Shown here piece by piece: positions 1-4,446 of a DNA stretch of 5,078 bases. The notes beneath the pieces are model-generated. The model saw nothing but the letters and a program-made list of their open reading frames with translations, had not been told where the DNA came from and made no database searches. Position 1 is the stretch's first letter. Each line of letters begins with the position of its first letter. The position numbers were made by a program, and so were the translations under genes. The stretch is taken from positions 1 to 5,078 of the forward strand of contig JAAYYH010000256.1 of assembly GCA_012515495.1 (NCBI GenBank). The letters are read 5' to 3'. This stretch comes from Coriobacteriaceae bacterium. GTDB taxonomy: Bacteria; Actinomycetota; Coriobacteriia; Coriobacteriales; UBA8131.

Positions 1-186
1 CGCGAGTTGGCTGACGGTGGCATGACGATGATCGTGGTCACTCACGAAATGGGCTTTGCCCGCGAGGTTGCCGACCGCGTGATCTTCATGGATGAAGGTG
101 TGATTGTTGAGCAGGGCTCTCCCAGCGACGTCTTCGACAATCCCCAGTCACCCAGAACCAAGGACTTCTTGGGGCACATCTCCTAG
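1..186 (+). CDS. Polar amino acid ABC transporter ATP-binding protein, C-terminal fragment
   Basis: This is the last 61 codons of a cytoplasmic ATPase that powers uptake of a polar amino acid; the start lies before the window. Frame 1 is open from base 1 to a TAG at 184-186. The visible part holds the H-loop (IVVTHEMGFA, His at visible residue 15), followed by the REVADRVIFMDEG segment, then VEQGSP and a tail in which FDNP and TKDFL match the usual ending of the GlnQ/HisP/ArtP family. The Walker A, signature and Walker B motifs would lie upstream and cannot be checked. The substrate (glutamine, glutamate, cystine, arginine or another) cannot be told from this end. It points away from the polysaccharide genes and is separated from them by the RNA locus, so it is probably unrelated in function. 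No clear terminator follows the stop. Family assignment is firm; the gene symbol is left blank because the substrate is unknown. Confidence 0.93.
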   Translation, partial: RELADGGMTMIVVTHEMGFAREVADRVIFMDEGVIVEQGSPSDVFDNPQSPRTKDFLGHIS

Positions 187-234
187 AGGAGCTGATTCGC
201 AAGCTACGTGTTAGAGACTTGTTTGTTACTCGCC

Positions 235-275
235 AAAAAAAAAATATTGACAGCAGTAGAAAATAAGTATAGATT
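235..275 (+). promoter_or_regulatory. Strong sigma70-type promoter with A-tract UP element
   Basis: A run of ten A (235-244) ends two bases before a perfect -35 box TTGACA (247-252). A 17-base spacer leads to TAGATT (270-275) as the -10 box, four of six matches to consensus. A shifted reading TATAGA (268-273) gives a 15-base spacer. The expected transcription start is about 280-283. The A-tract sits where an UP element would contact the alpha subunits of RNA polymerase. The promoter points into a region without a normal gene, which supports an RNA gene downstream. Confidence 0.72.
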
Positions 276-310
276 GAGACCCACGTAATAGCAGTTAAGC
301 TGTGCGTCTC
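276..310 (+). other. Hairpin at the predicted 5' end of the RNA
   Basis: GAGAC (276-280) is complementary to GTCTC (306-310). After a single C/C mismatch, CAC (282-284) pairs with GTG (302-304), and AGC (290-292) pairs with GCT (299-301), leaving a bulge GTAAT and a loop AGTTAA. Transcription is predicted to start around 280-283, so the outer GAGAC arm may be outside the transcript, leaving only the inner part. GTCTC could also pair with a second GAGAC at 443-447. Confidence 0.35.
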
Positions 311-326
311 AAGCATTTTAGCTCAG

Positions 327-417
327 GCTAATATCCAGTAACCCCAAAGACAATCCATTTCGATGCGTCCATTGGGGTGTAATTTCAGGCTATTAGCGTG
401 TGAGGGGACATGCTAAT
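327..417 (+). promoter_or_regulatory. Mutually exclusive RNA helices sharing the strand TATTAGC
   Basis: The segment 391-397 (TATTAGC) is perfectly complementary to GCTAATA at 327-333. Its bases 392-397 are also complementary to GCTAAT at 412-417. The second pairing extends inward through GTGT/ACAT to a 10-bp stem with the loop GAGGGG (402-407). Both helices cannot form together. The first encloses the CCCCAA/TTGGGG hairpin. The second traps GAGGGG, a good Shine-Dalgarno sequence, in its loop and pairs the first two bases of the ATG at 416. This is the geometry of a conformational switch, but no ligand or function is known. Confidence 0.4.
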
Positions 418-520
418 GCGAGTGGACCAAGCGAGTGCAGCAGAGACGAAAGGCAACACTAAAGGACTGCCAGAGCAAGAAGATAGCATCCTGTCAAAAA
501 GCAGAGCGCTAGGCTACTGA
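416..520 (+). CDS. Possible 34-residue small protein inside the RNA locus
   Basis: An ATG at 416 opens a frame of 34 codons ending in TGA at 518-520. GAGGGG (402-407) lies eight bases upstream, a good spacing for translation initiation. A second in-frame ATG at 410 is too close to that site. The product would be hydrophilic and charged, beginning MRVDQASAAE and ending SRALGY, with no membrane segment, cysteine or recognisable motif. The stop codon lies in the loop of the terminator hairpin, so translation through the upstream arm might affect termination. A frame this short can arise by chance, and the RNA structure is a sufficient explanation for the region. I consider it an alternative to, or dual use of, the RNA gene rather than an established gene. 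Confidence 0.25.
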   Translation: MRVDQASAAETKGNTKGLPEQEDSILSKSRALGY

Positions 521-542
521 TCCTCAGCGTTGACTGCTTTTT
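496..542. terminator. Intrinsic terminator, bidirectional, shared by convergent units
   Basis: AAAAAGCAG (496-504) pairs perfectly with CTGCTTTTT (534-542). Inside it AGCGCT (505-510) pairs with AGCGTT (526-531, with one G-T pair). AGG (511-513) pairs with CCT (522-524), leaving a bulged C and an eight-base loop. Read on +, it ends in T5 after a GC-containing stem and closes the RNA unit. Read on minus, it begins 11 bases after the stop of the phosphatase gene and also ends in T5, so it can terminate the polysaccharide operon. Confidence 0.85.
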
Positions 543-553
543 GATTTGTGCGC

Positions 554-1186
554 TTAGTACCGTCTGGCCAGGTCTAAGGTCTTCTCAAAGATCTTGTAAT
601 CCTCAACTGCGTGCGCGTCAGACGCGATGTAGTCAACCAGGCCGCCTTCCAAGAGTTTGATGGCTGTTCGTTTGCTCACACTAAAGGGACCACTGGCAGC
701 GATGTTGCCCGAGAGCTGCATCAGGCAACCCATGTCCTTGAGCTCATGAGCGATATCGAGATTGTTCTGGATGGGCCTGTAGCGCTCTGGATGCGCGATT
801 ATCGGCTGAACGCCCGTGCCCTGCAGTTCATAGATGATGCGTTGCCAGTTGGCGGGGAAGCTATCGTACGAGAACTCCAGCAACAGTAGGTTGGTGTTCT
901 CGATACAGAATTCTGGCGCACGATCCAAGCCCAGCTCGGCGATGTTCTGCCAATAGACCTCGTAGCCCAATGCCATTTTGACACCGTGTGCTTGCGCGTA
1001 GTCAAACAACAGCTGATAATTGTTCAAAATACGTTCGAGATTGAACTGGGATCCCCTTAAATGCGGGGTGCAGACGATGTGATCGATGCCAACCTTGCGT
1101 GCCGCGTGCAGCATAGCCTGGGACTCGGCAAAGGTGCTGGAGCCATCGTCGACGCCAAAGAGGATATGGCTGTGAATATCAAACAT
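554..1186 (-). CDS. cpsB: CpsB/YwqE-type PHP-domain protein-tyrosine phosphatase
   Basis: This cytoplasmic metal-dependent phosphatase is expected to remove phosphate from the tyrosine cluster of the adjacent CpsD kinase. Its 210 residues are a single PHP domain. The metal ligands expected from characterised CpsB proteins are all present in order: His5 and His7 (DIHSH), Asp14 (DDG), His42 (TPH), Glu76 (GYE), Glu104 (LLLEF), His132 (AHPERY), and Asp190 and His192 (SDAH). Arg135 in HPER is a likely phosphate-binding residue. It is somewhat shorter than the usual 240-255 residues; the missing length appears to be at the C-terminus, which ends soon after the SDAH motif. The start at 1186 has AAGGA about nine bases upstream. 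It is the last gene of the minus-strand module, 84 bases after the kinase, and is followed by the terminator hairpin. An intact active site makes a working enzyme likely. Confidence 0.93.
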   Translation of the reverse strand: MFDIHSHILFGVDDGSSTFAESQAMLHAARKVGIDHIVCTPHLRGSQFNLERILNNYQLLFDYAQAHGVKMALGYEVYWQNIAELGLDRAPEFCIENTNLLLLEFSYDSFPANWQRIIYELQGTGVQPIIAHPERYRPIQNNLDIAHELKDMGCLMQLSGNIAASGPFSVSKRTAIKLLEGGLVDYIASDAHAVEDYKIFEKTLDLARRY

Positions 1187-1270
1187 GCAAAACTGTCCTT
1201 GCGGTAATCTGCTGGAGGATGTTTGTCAGAGAAGTGTCAGTTTACACCAAGCAACGAGTCGAATGCACTG
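1187..1270 (-). other. 84-base gap between kinase and phosphatase genes
   Basis: The gap contains the ribosome binding site of the phosphatase gene (AAGGA, about nine bases before its ATG). I see no convincing promoter, hairpin or T-run, so the phosphatase is probably co-transcribed with the kinase. Confidence 0.5.
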
Positions 1271-2458
1271 CTAGTGGCGTTTATTCCTGTACCGAGAAGA
1301 TCGCTGGTCCTTAGGTGACAGTCTCTTATAGGCGTTGGGAGTGTAGGGATTGAAGGCCGAAGAGTCGGGTTGCCCCGCGCCGCTTTTCGCTCCGCCTGCC
1401 GCTCCGCCGCCTGAGCCAGCACCGCCCGCGCCAGCACCTGCACCGGTACTCGAAGCAGAACCCGCACCGCCAGCTGATAAGACAGCGCCACCCGAATTAG
1501 CTGCGCCTGCTCTGACGGCCGCTGAGCCCGCTGAGGCATCAGAAGCTCCTACAGTGGAGCTGTATGACTGATTGGTCTGATAGCCGCCCGAGGAGGCGTC
1601 CTGTGCGCTCTTAGCGGGCATTGCCGCGGCGTGACCGTCGCTCGCAGCGCCAGTCGCACCCGCGCCCGCGCCTGCGGCCTGCGAGCCAGCCGAGCCACCA
1701 CCCACACCAGGCAGTGCAGAGAAGAACGAGTCGGGCTCGGGCTGCCTGACAGAGCGTTTGGGCTCTTCCTTGTTCACGCGCTTGCCGTCCTGAGTGTAGT
1801 AAGCGTAGTAGTACTGGCTCTCATCGTCGGTGACAAACGTTGTCACCAGACCCAGGATGCGGGCATTCGCCACGTTGAGCTGCTGAACGCTCTTGGCCGC
1901 CAACGCACGTTTGGTCTGATTCTGCCGCACCACAAGCAGTGTGCCGTCGGCCATGCTGCTAAGTATCGCAGCATCGACAAACAGCGACACGGGGGGAGTG
2001 TCAAAAATCACGTAGTCGAACATCTCGCGCAGTTTGGCTATCAACAGTTCACAGCGCTTGGTGCTGAGGATATCGGACGGAGAGGGGATGTTTGGCTCGG
2101 CATCCAAGAAGTAGAGATTGGGGATGCGCGTGGGAGAGATCGCCTTGTCCAGCGCCGCGGCACCCGAAAGCGCCGAGTAGATGCCATATTTCGAGTGCTG
2201 GTCAAGTAACTTGCTCAGCGAACGGTAGTGCATGTCGCCTTCAACCAGCAGCACGCTTTTACCCGATGTTGCAATGGCGTTAGCGAGGTTGGTCGAGACT
2301 AGGGTCTTGCCCTCGTTAGGTGCGGGCGAGGTGACAACTATGGTCTTGACCTCTTCATCGATGGAGGCAAAGCGGATGTTTGCCAACAGCGTCTTCGAGG
2401 CGTTGTTCAGTTGAGGATGTACAAAACGGGTAAGCAGCTTCTTCGTTCTTCTTGCCAT
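1271..2458 (-). CDS. cpsD: CpsD/YwqD-type bacterial tyrosine kinase with long Gly/Ala/Ser-rich C-terminal tail
   Basis: This cytoplasmic BY-kinase is expected to bind the CpsC membrane adaptor, hydrolyse ATP and phosphorylate itself on C-terminal tyrosines to control polysaccharide assembly. Residues 1-205 form the P-loop ATPase domain: Walker A at 44-52 (ending NEGKT), Walker A' around 69-79 (VLLVEGDMHYR) and Walker B at 149-156 (YVIFDTPP). A tyrosine cluster YYYAYY lies at 216-221. Related kinases normally end here, near 230 residues. This one continues to 395, with a low-complexity Gly/Ala/Ser stretch (about 251-363) and a basic end containing Tyr372, Tyr377 and Tyr390. The first Walker A' acidic residue is Glu73 instead of the usual Asp, and the N-terminal EX2RX2R position reads N-A-S-K-T-L-L. 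The start at 2458 has AAGGGGG (2466-2472) seven bases upstream, inside the end of cpsC. It lies two bases after the cpsC stop, so the pair is probably translationally coupled. Confidence 0.93.
   Translation of the reverse strand: MARRTKKLLTRFVHPQLNNASKTLLANIRFASIDEEVKTIVVTSPAPNEGKTLVSTNLANAIATSGKSVLLVEGDMHYRSLSKLLDQHSKYGIYSALSGAAALDKAISPTRIPNLYFLDAEPNIPSPSDILSTKRCELLIAKLREMFDYVIFDTPPVSLFVDAAILSSMADGTLLVVRQNQTKRALAAKSVQQLNVANARILGLVTTFVTDDESQYYYAYYTQDGKRVNKEEPKRSVRQPEPDSFFSALPGVGGGSAGSQAAGAGAGATGAASDGHAAAMPAKSAQDASSGGYQTNQSYSSTVGASDASAGSAAVRAGAANSGGAVLSAGGAGSASSTGAGAGAGGAGSGGGAAGGAKSGAGQPDSSAFNPYTPNAYKRLSPKDQRSSRYRNKRH
1370..1708 (-). repeat. Low-complexity coding segment (Gly/Ala/Ser tail of CpsD)
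   Basis: Codons for residues 251-363 of the kinase use mostly GGN, GCN and TCN, giving irregular GA, AGAG and GGAG runs with no fixed period. The segment is richer in GC than its surroundings. It makes open frames in other phases, for example an Ala/Pro-rich plus-strand frame, which are by-products. Such tracts are prone to slippage, so length may vary between strains. Confidence 0.7.
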
Positions 2459-2460
2459 GT

Positions 2461-3129
2461 TTAGTCCCCCTTACCCTTCAGTGCCGGCATGCGACCCAAT
2501 ACTGGTAGCCCCAACAGCTCCTCGGCATCCTCGGGGTTCTTGATCTTAGTGTTGAGAAGATCGAGCATCACGATAAGTGCGATGGCGACAAACAGACCTG
2601 CCAGCAAGGCGACGGCGGTATAGAGGATGCGGTTTGGCCCTGACGGTACGCTGGGTACCTGGGCAGAATCCACGATGTTGACTGCCTTGAGATCCATGAC
2701 CTCAACTGCGGTGCCAGCTGTCTGAGTGGCGATCTCGTTAGCGATGGTGGCCACAGCCTGGGGCTTCTTGCCGGTTACGCTGAGGGAGATCACACGATTG
2801 GTGGTGGCCGAGGATACCTCGATCTCATAGCCGTCGAACGATGTCATACCTAAAGCCTCGGCAGAGGCAGCCTTGACACGATCGGATTTAGCCAGCACAG
2901 CGATGTCGTTGGCCAGTTGCTGACTGGCCGTCATGTCGCTGCTGGTGACAGCGGCGCTGGAGTCTGCACTCACTGATTTGCTGAGGATATACAACGACAC
3001 GCTGGAAGTATAGTCATTGGACATAAAGCCCCAACTATAGCCAGCTGTAAGGCCGCCAAACAACAGCGGTAGAATAAGCAGTAAGGGCCACTTCTTCTTG
3101 AGCAGATGGAGTAATTCCAACAAGGTCAT
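2461..3129 (-). CDS. cpsC: CpsC/YwqC-type Wzz chain-length adaptor of the tyrosine kinase
   Basis: This membrane protein is expected to set polymer length and to recruit and activate the CpsD kinase. The 222 residues start with MTLLELLHLLKKKW, the usual beginning of the Wzz family, then a first membrane helix (about 14-35), an extracytoplasmic domain (36-160), a proline-rich PSVPSGPNR motif (159-167), a second helix (168-190) and a cytoplasmic tail with the family ending NPEDAEELLGLPVLGRMP. That tail is the part that contacts the kinase. A longer frame reaches an ATG at 3186, but that start has no ribosome binding site and adds 19 residues foreign to the family. The ATG at 3129 has AAGAGGAG seven bases upstream. 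It is the first gene after the internal promoter and is followed by cpsD after two bases. Confidence in family and start is high. Confidence 0.93.
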   Translation of the reverse strand: MTLLELLHLLKKKWPLLLILPLLFGGLTAGYSWGFMSNDYTSSVSLYILSKSVSADSSAAVTSSDMTASQQLANDIAVLAKSDRVKAASAEALGMTSFDGYEIEVSSATTNRVISLSVTGKKPQAVATIANEIATQTAGTAVEVMDLKAVNIVDSAQVPSVPSGPNRILYTAVALLAGLFVAIALIVMLDLLNTKIKNPEDAEELLGLPVLGRMPALKGKGD

Positions 3130-3136
3130 GAGCTGT

Positions 3137-3144
3137 CTCCTCTT
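3137..3144 (-). promoter_or_regulatory. Ribosome binding site that fixes the cpsC start
   Basis: On the minus strand AAGAGGAG lies seven bases before the ATG at 3127-3129. No comparable site precedes the alternative ATG at 3186, so the shorter reading of cpsC is preferred. Confidence 0.85.
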
Positions 3145-3174
3145 GCAGTTCGCACGCAATTCGCTTGAAGTTCG
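3142..3174 (-). repeat. Two near-identical 11-base direct repeats in the cpsC leader
   Basis: On the minus strand CGAACTTCAAG (3164-3174) and CGAACTGCAAG (3142-3152) match at 10 of 11 bases and start 22 bases apart, about two helical turns. The second overlaps the ribosome binding site. They could be paired protein sites or RNA-binding sites, but a chance duplication is quite possible. Confidence 0.3.
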
Positions 3175-3235
3175 TTTGTGGTTCACAGTAGCAATACAAA
3201 CAATGATAGCCGACTTGCAACAAAAAACCTGCTAT

Positions 3236-3264
3236 ATCATAAAACCATCGCGCTTAAATGTCAC
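3236..3264 (-). promoter_or_regulatory. Sigma70-type promoter for cpsC-cpsD-cpsB
   Basis: On the minus strand GTGACA (3259-3264) and TATGAT (3236-3241) are separated by exactly 17 bases, and each box matches consensus at five of six positions. Transcription should begin near 3229, giving a leader of about 100 bases before cpsC. It would allow the chain-length/kinase/phosphatase genes to be expressed apart from the upstream sortase-LCP pair. Confidence 0.65.
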
Positions 3265-3269
3265 TTATA

Positions 3270-3287
3270 TGGACGCAAATAGGTCCA
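3270..3287. promoter_or_regulatory. Palindrome just upstream of the cpsC promoter, possible operator
   Basis: TGGAC (3270-3274) and GTCCA (3283-3287) form a perfect 5-bp inverted repeat around eight bases (GCAAATAG). It ends five bases upstream of the -35 box on the minus strand and begins 16 bases after the LCP stop. It lacks a T-run, so it is not a typical intrinsic terminator. Its position fits a regulator site. It is short, so chance is not excluded. Confidence 0.35.
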
Positions 3288-3303
3288 CCATTGCAGCTAC
3301 AAA

Positions 3304-4446
3304 TCAGTCCACCTGCTGATAATACACGTCCAACACCGTCTGATAGATACCGTTCTTGTCGAGGTAGAACTCGGCAAACTTCTCGCCCTGCACCAGCTCG
3401 CCAGGTAGGGTGACCACGTTGAGACCGGTGATCTTGTTCTCAAGCACCTTTGATATCAGGTAGCTGAACTCACTGGCACCAAGGTTGGTTATCGAGTACT
3501 CGCTCGCCAAGGCAAACAGATCAACAAAGACACCCAGATTGCCCTCCGCCTGCTCAAGAGCCTGAGCTGTGAAGGCCTTGATGTATTGCACCTGACGAGC
3601 TTGCCTATCAAGCGACGAGTTGAGGATGGAGATATCGCGCCACTGCACATAGCGGTAGGCGTTATAGCCAAACAATACCGTGTCTTGCCCCTCGATCACG
3701 TTGGTACCTGGTACCGTCTGCAGCGCGGTGAGCGCCACGCCACCTATCGAATCATTTAGCGGAGCGATGCCACTCTCATTGAGCGCGATGTAGTAGCTCA
3801 TGGGCATATTGTAGAGGATGCGTGAGACAGCGGTGAGGGTATTCTCGCTGCTGGTCTCCTTGCCGTCACCGTAACTGAAAGCCAGACAAAGCTGCATGGT
3901 CTCCTGGCCAATGAAGGCGTCGCCCACAAACTCGCTCACGTCTACCATGCTGTCACGGGGAATGCCAATGGCGGTAACCTCGCCACTTTGGGTATCCAGC
4001 GCCAGCACCATCACGGCATCGGCCTGTCCCGGCTTTTCACCCTCGTTGGCTGGCGCGTCGCGGTCATAACCAATAACCACTATCGAGACCATATTCTCGT
4101 TGAGGGCGTAGGTGTGGCCGTTATGTTTTACGGTCTTGCCCTCGTCATAGCTCACGGCTTCCTCAGGTGCTTCAACCTGGGCCCCTTGCATGGCACCCTG
4201 GACAGATTGCTTTCCTGTGTTCAAGAGATTAAGGGCGAAGGCGGTGCCCAGCCCAGCCAGAACCAGCAGCACAACCAAGACAATGACGGCAACGCGCAGC
4301 TTCTTGTTCTTGGTCTTCTTGCGACGACGCTTGCGGATAAGATCGTCACTCTTCTGGGGTACATCGTGTTTGGCCACATAGGGCTTGGCACCTTCGAAGG
4401 GATCCTCGGCTACCGGCGGGGAAGTATCAGTAGGTTGGTTGGTCAT
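3304..4446 (-). CDS. LytR-CpsA-Psr (LCP) family cell-wall glycopolymer ligase
   Basis: LCP proteins act outside the membrane and move lipid-linked glycopolymers such as capsule or teichoic acid onto peptidoglycan. The 380 residues comprise a cytoplasmic N-terminus (1-49) with a very basic stretch KRRRKKTKNKK (39-49), one membrane helix (about 51-73), a linker, and the LCP domain (about 118-300). Family landmarks are the strand before D143 (QADAVMVLALD), TAIGIPRDS with Arg164, SYYIALNESGIAPLNDSIGGV (217-237), YRYVQWRD (264-271) and DRQARQ (280-285, with Arg281 and Arg284). Two positions that are usually Arg in LCP enzymes read Gln141 and Gln268. The start at 4446 has GGAG nine bases upstream and overlaps the sortase gene by 20 bases, which suggests coupled translation. 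Within this polysaccharide module its likely job is to anchor the polymer to the wall. The family call is firm; the exact substrate is inferred from context. Confidence 0.9.
   Translation of the reverse strand: MTNQPTDTSPPVAEDPFEGAKPYVAKHDVPQKSDDLIRKRRRKKTKNKKLRVAVIVLVVLLVLAGLGTAFALNLLNTGKQSVQGAMQGAQVEAPEEAVSYDEGKTVKHNGHTYALNENMVSIVVIGYDRDAPANEGEKPGQADAVMVLALDTQSGEVTAIGIPRDSMVDVSEFVGDAFIGQETMQLCLAFSYGDGKETSSENTLTAVSRILYNMPMSYYIALNESGIAPLNDSIGGVALTALQTVPGTNVIEGQDTVLFGYNAYRYVQWRDISILNSSLDRQARQVQYIKAFTAQALEQAEGNLGVFVDLFALASEYSITNLGASEFSYLISKVLENKITGLNVVTLPGELVQGEKFAEFYLDKNGIYQTVLDVYYQQVD

Larger units (their letters stand above)
281..542 (+). ncRNA. Candidate independent structured RNA, about 260 nt, family not recognised
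   Basis: The region has its own strong promoter upstream and an intrinsic terminator at its end, with no conventional plus-strand gene between or after them. Several helices can be read directly. There is a two-part hairpin in which CCCCAA (342-347) pairs with TTGGGG (372-377) and the inner arms GAC/GTC (349-351/367-369) and ATC/GAT (353-355/362-364) close a six-base loop. GCTAATA (327-333) pairs with TATTAGC (391-397) around that hairpin. A 10-bp hairpin (392-401 with 408-417) competes with the previous helix. A short stem GGCA/TGCC lies at 452-455/468-471. I see no hallmark of RNase P RNA, tmRNA, SRP RNA or the common riboswitches I can recall. The raiA motif and 6S RNA are the families I would test first, but I cannot confirm either. 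The exact 5' end is uncertain by a few bases. It could also be the structured leader of the small ORF at 416-520. Confidence 0.55.

Noticed and set aside
187..234. Terminator after the transporter gene
   Set aside because: Only weak complementary bits (CAAG/CTTG) and a loose T-rich stretch are present; no stable stem followed by a T-run.
86..316. Minus-strand open frame across the transporter end and RNA promoter
   Set aside because: It overlaps the clearly coding GlnQ-type C-terminus in antisense and spans the plus-strand promoter and A10 tract. There is no homology I recognise and no ribosome binding site that stands out.
363..416. 17-codon frame starting at ATG 363 in the RNA locus
   Set aside because: It has no ribosome binding site, and the ATG lies inside the CCCCAA/TTGGGG hairpin.
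281..542. RNA locus as tmRNA, RNase P RNA, SRP RNA or T-box leader
   Set aside because: I could not find the acceptor-like ends of tmRNA, the conserved cores of RNase P or SRP RNA, or the T-box sequence, and no downstream plus-strand gene is present for a T-box to control.
1350..1571. Plus-strand open frame rich in Pro and Ala opposite the kinase tail
   Set aside because: It is the antisense of the Gly/Ala/Ser codons of CpsD. Its composition follows from the low-complexity sense sequence, and it has no recognised domain.
1631..2209. 192-codon plus-strand open frame opposite the kinase
   Set aside because: It lies wholly inside the confidently assigned cpsD gene, shows no family motif, and has the odd composition of an antisense frame.
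3130..3186. Upstream ATG extending cpsC by 19 residues
   Set aside because: There is no ribosome binding site before 3186. The extension is polar and unlike the start of Wzz-family proteins, while the ATG at 3129 has an excellent site.
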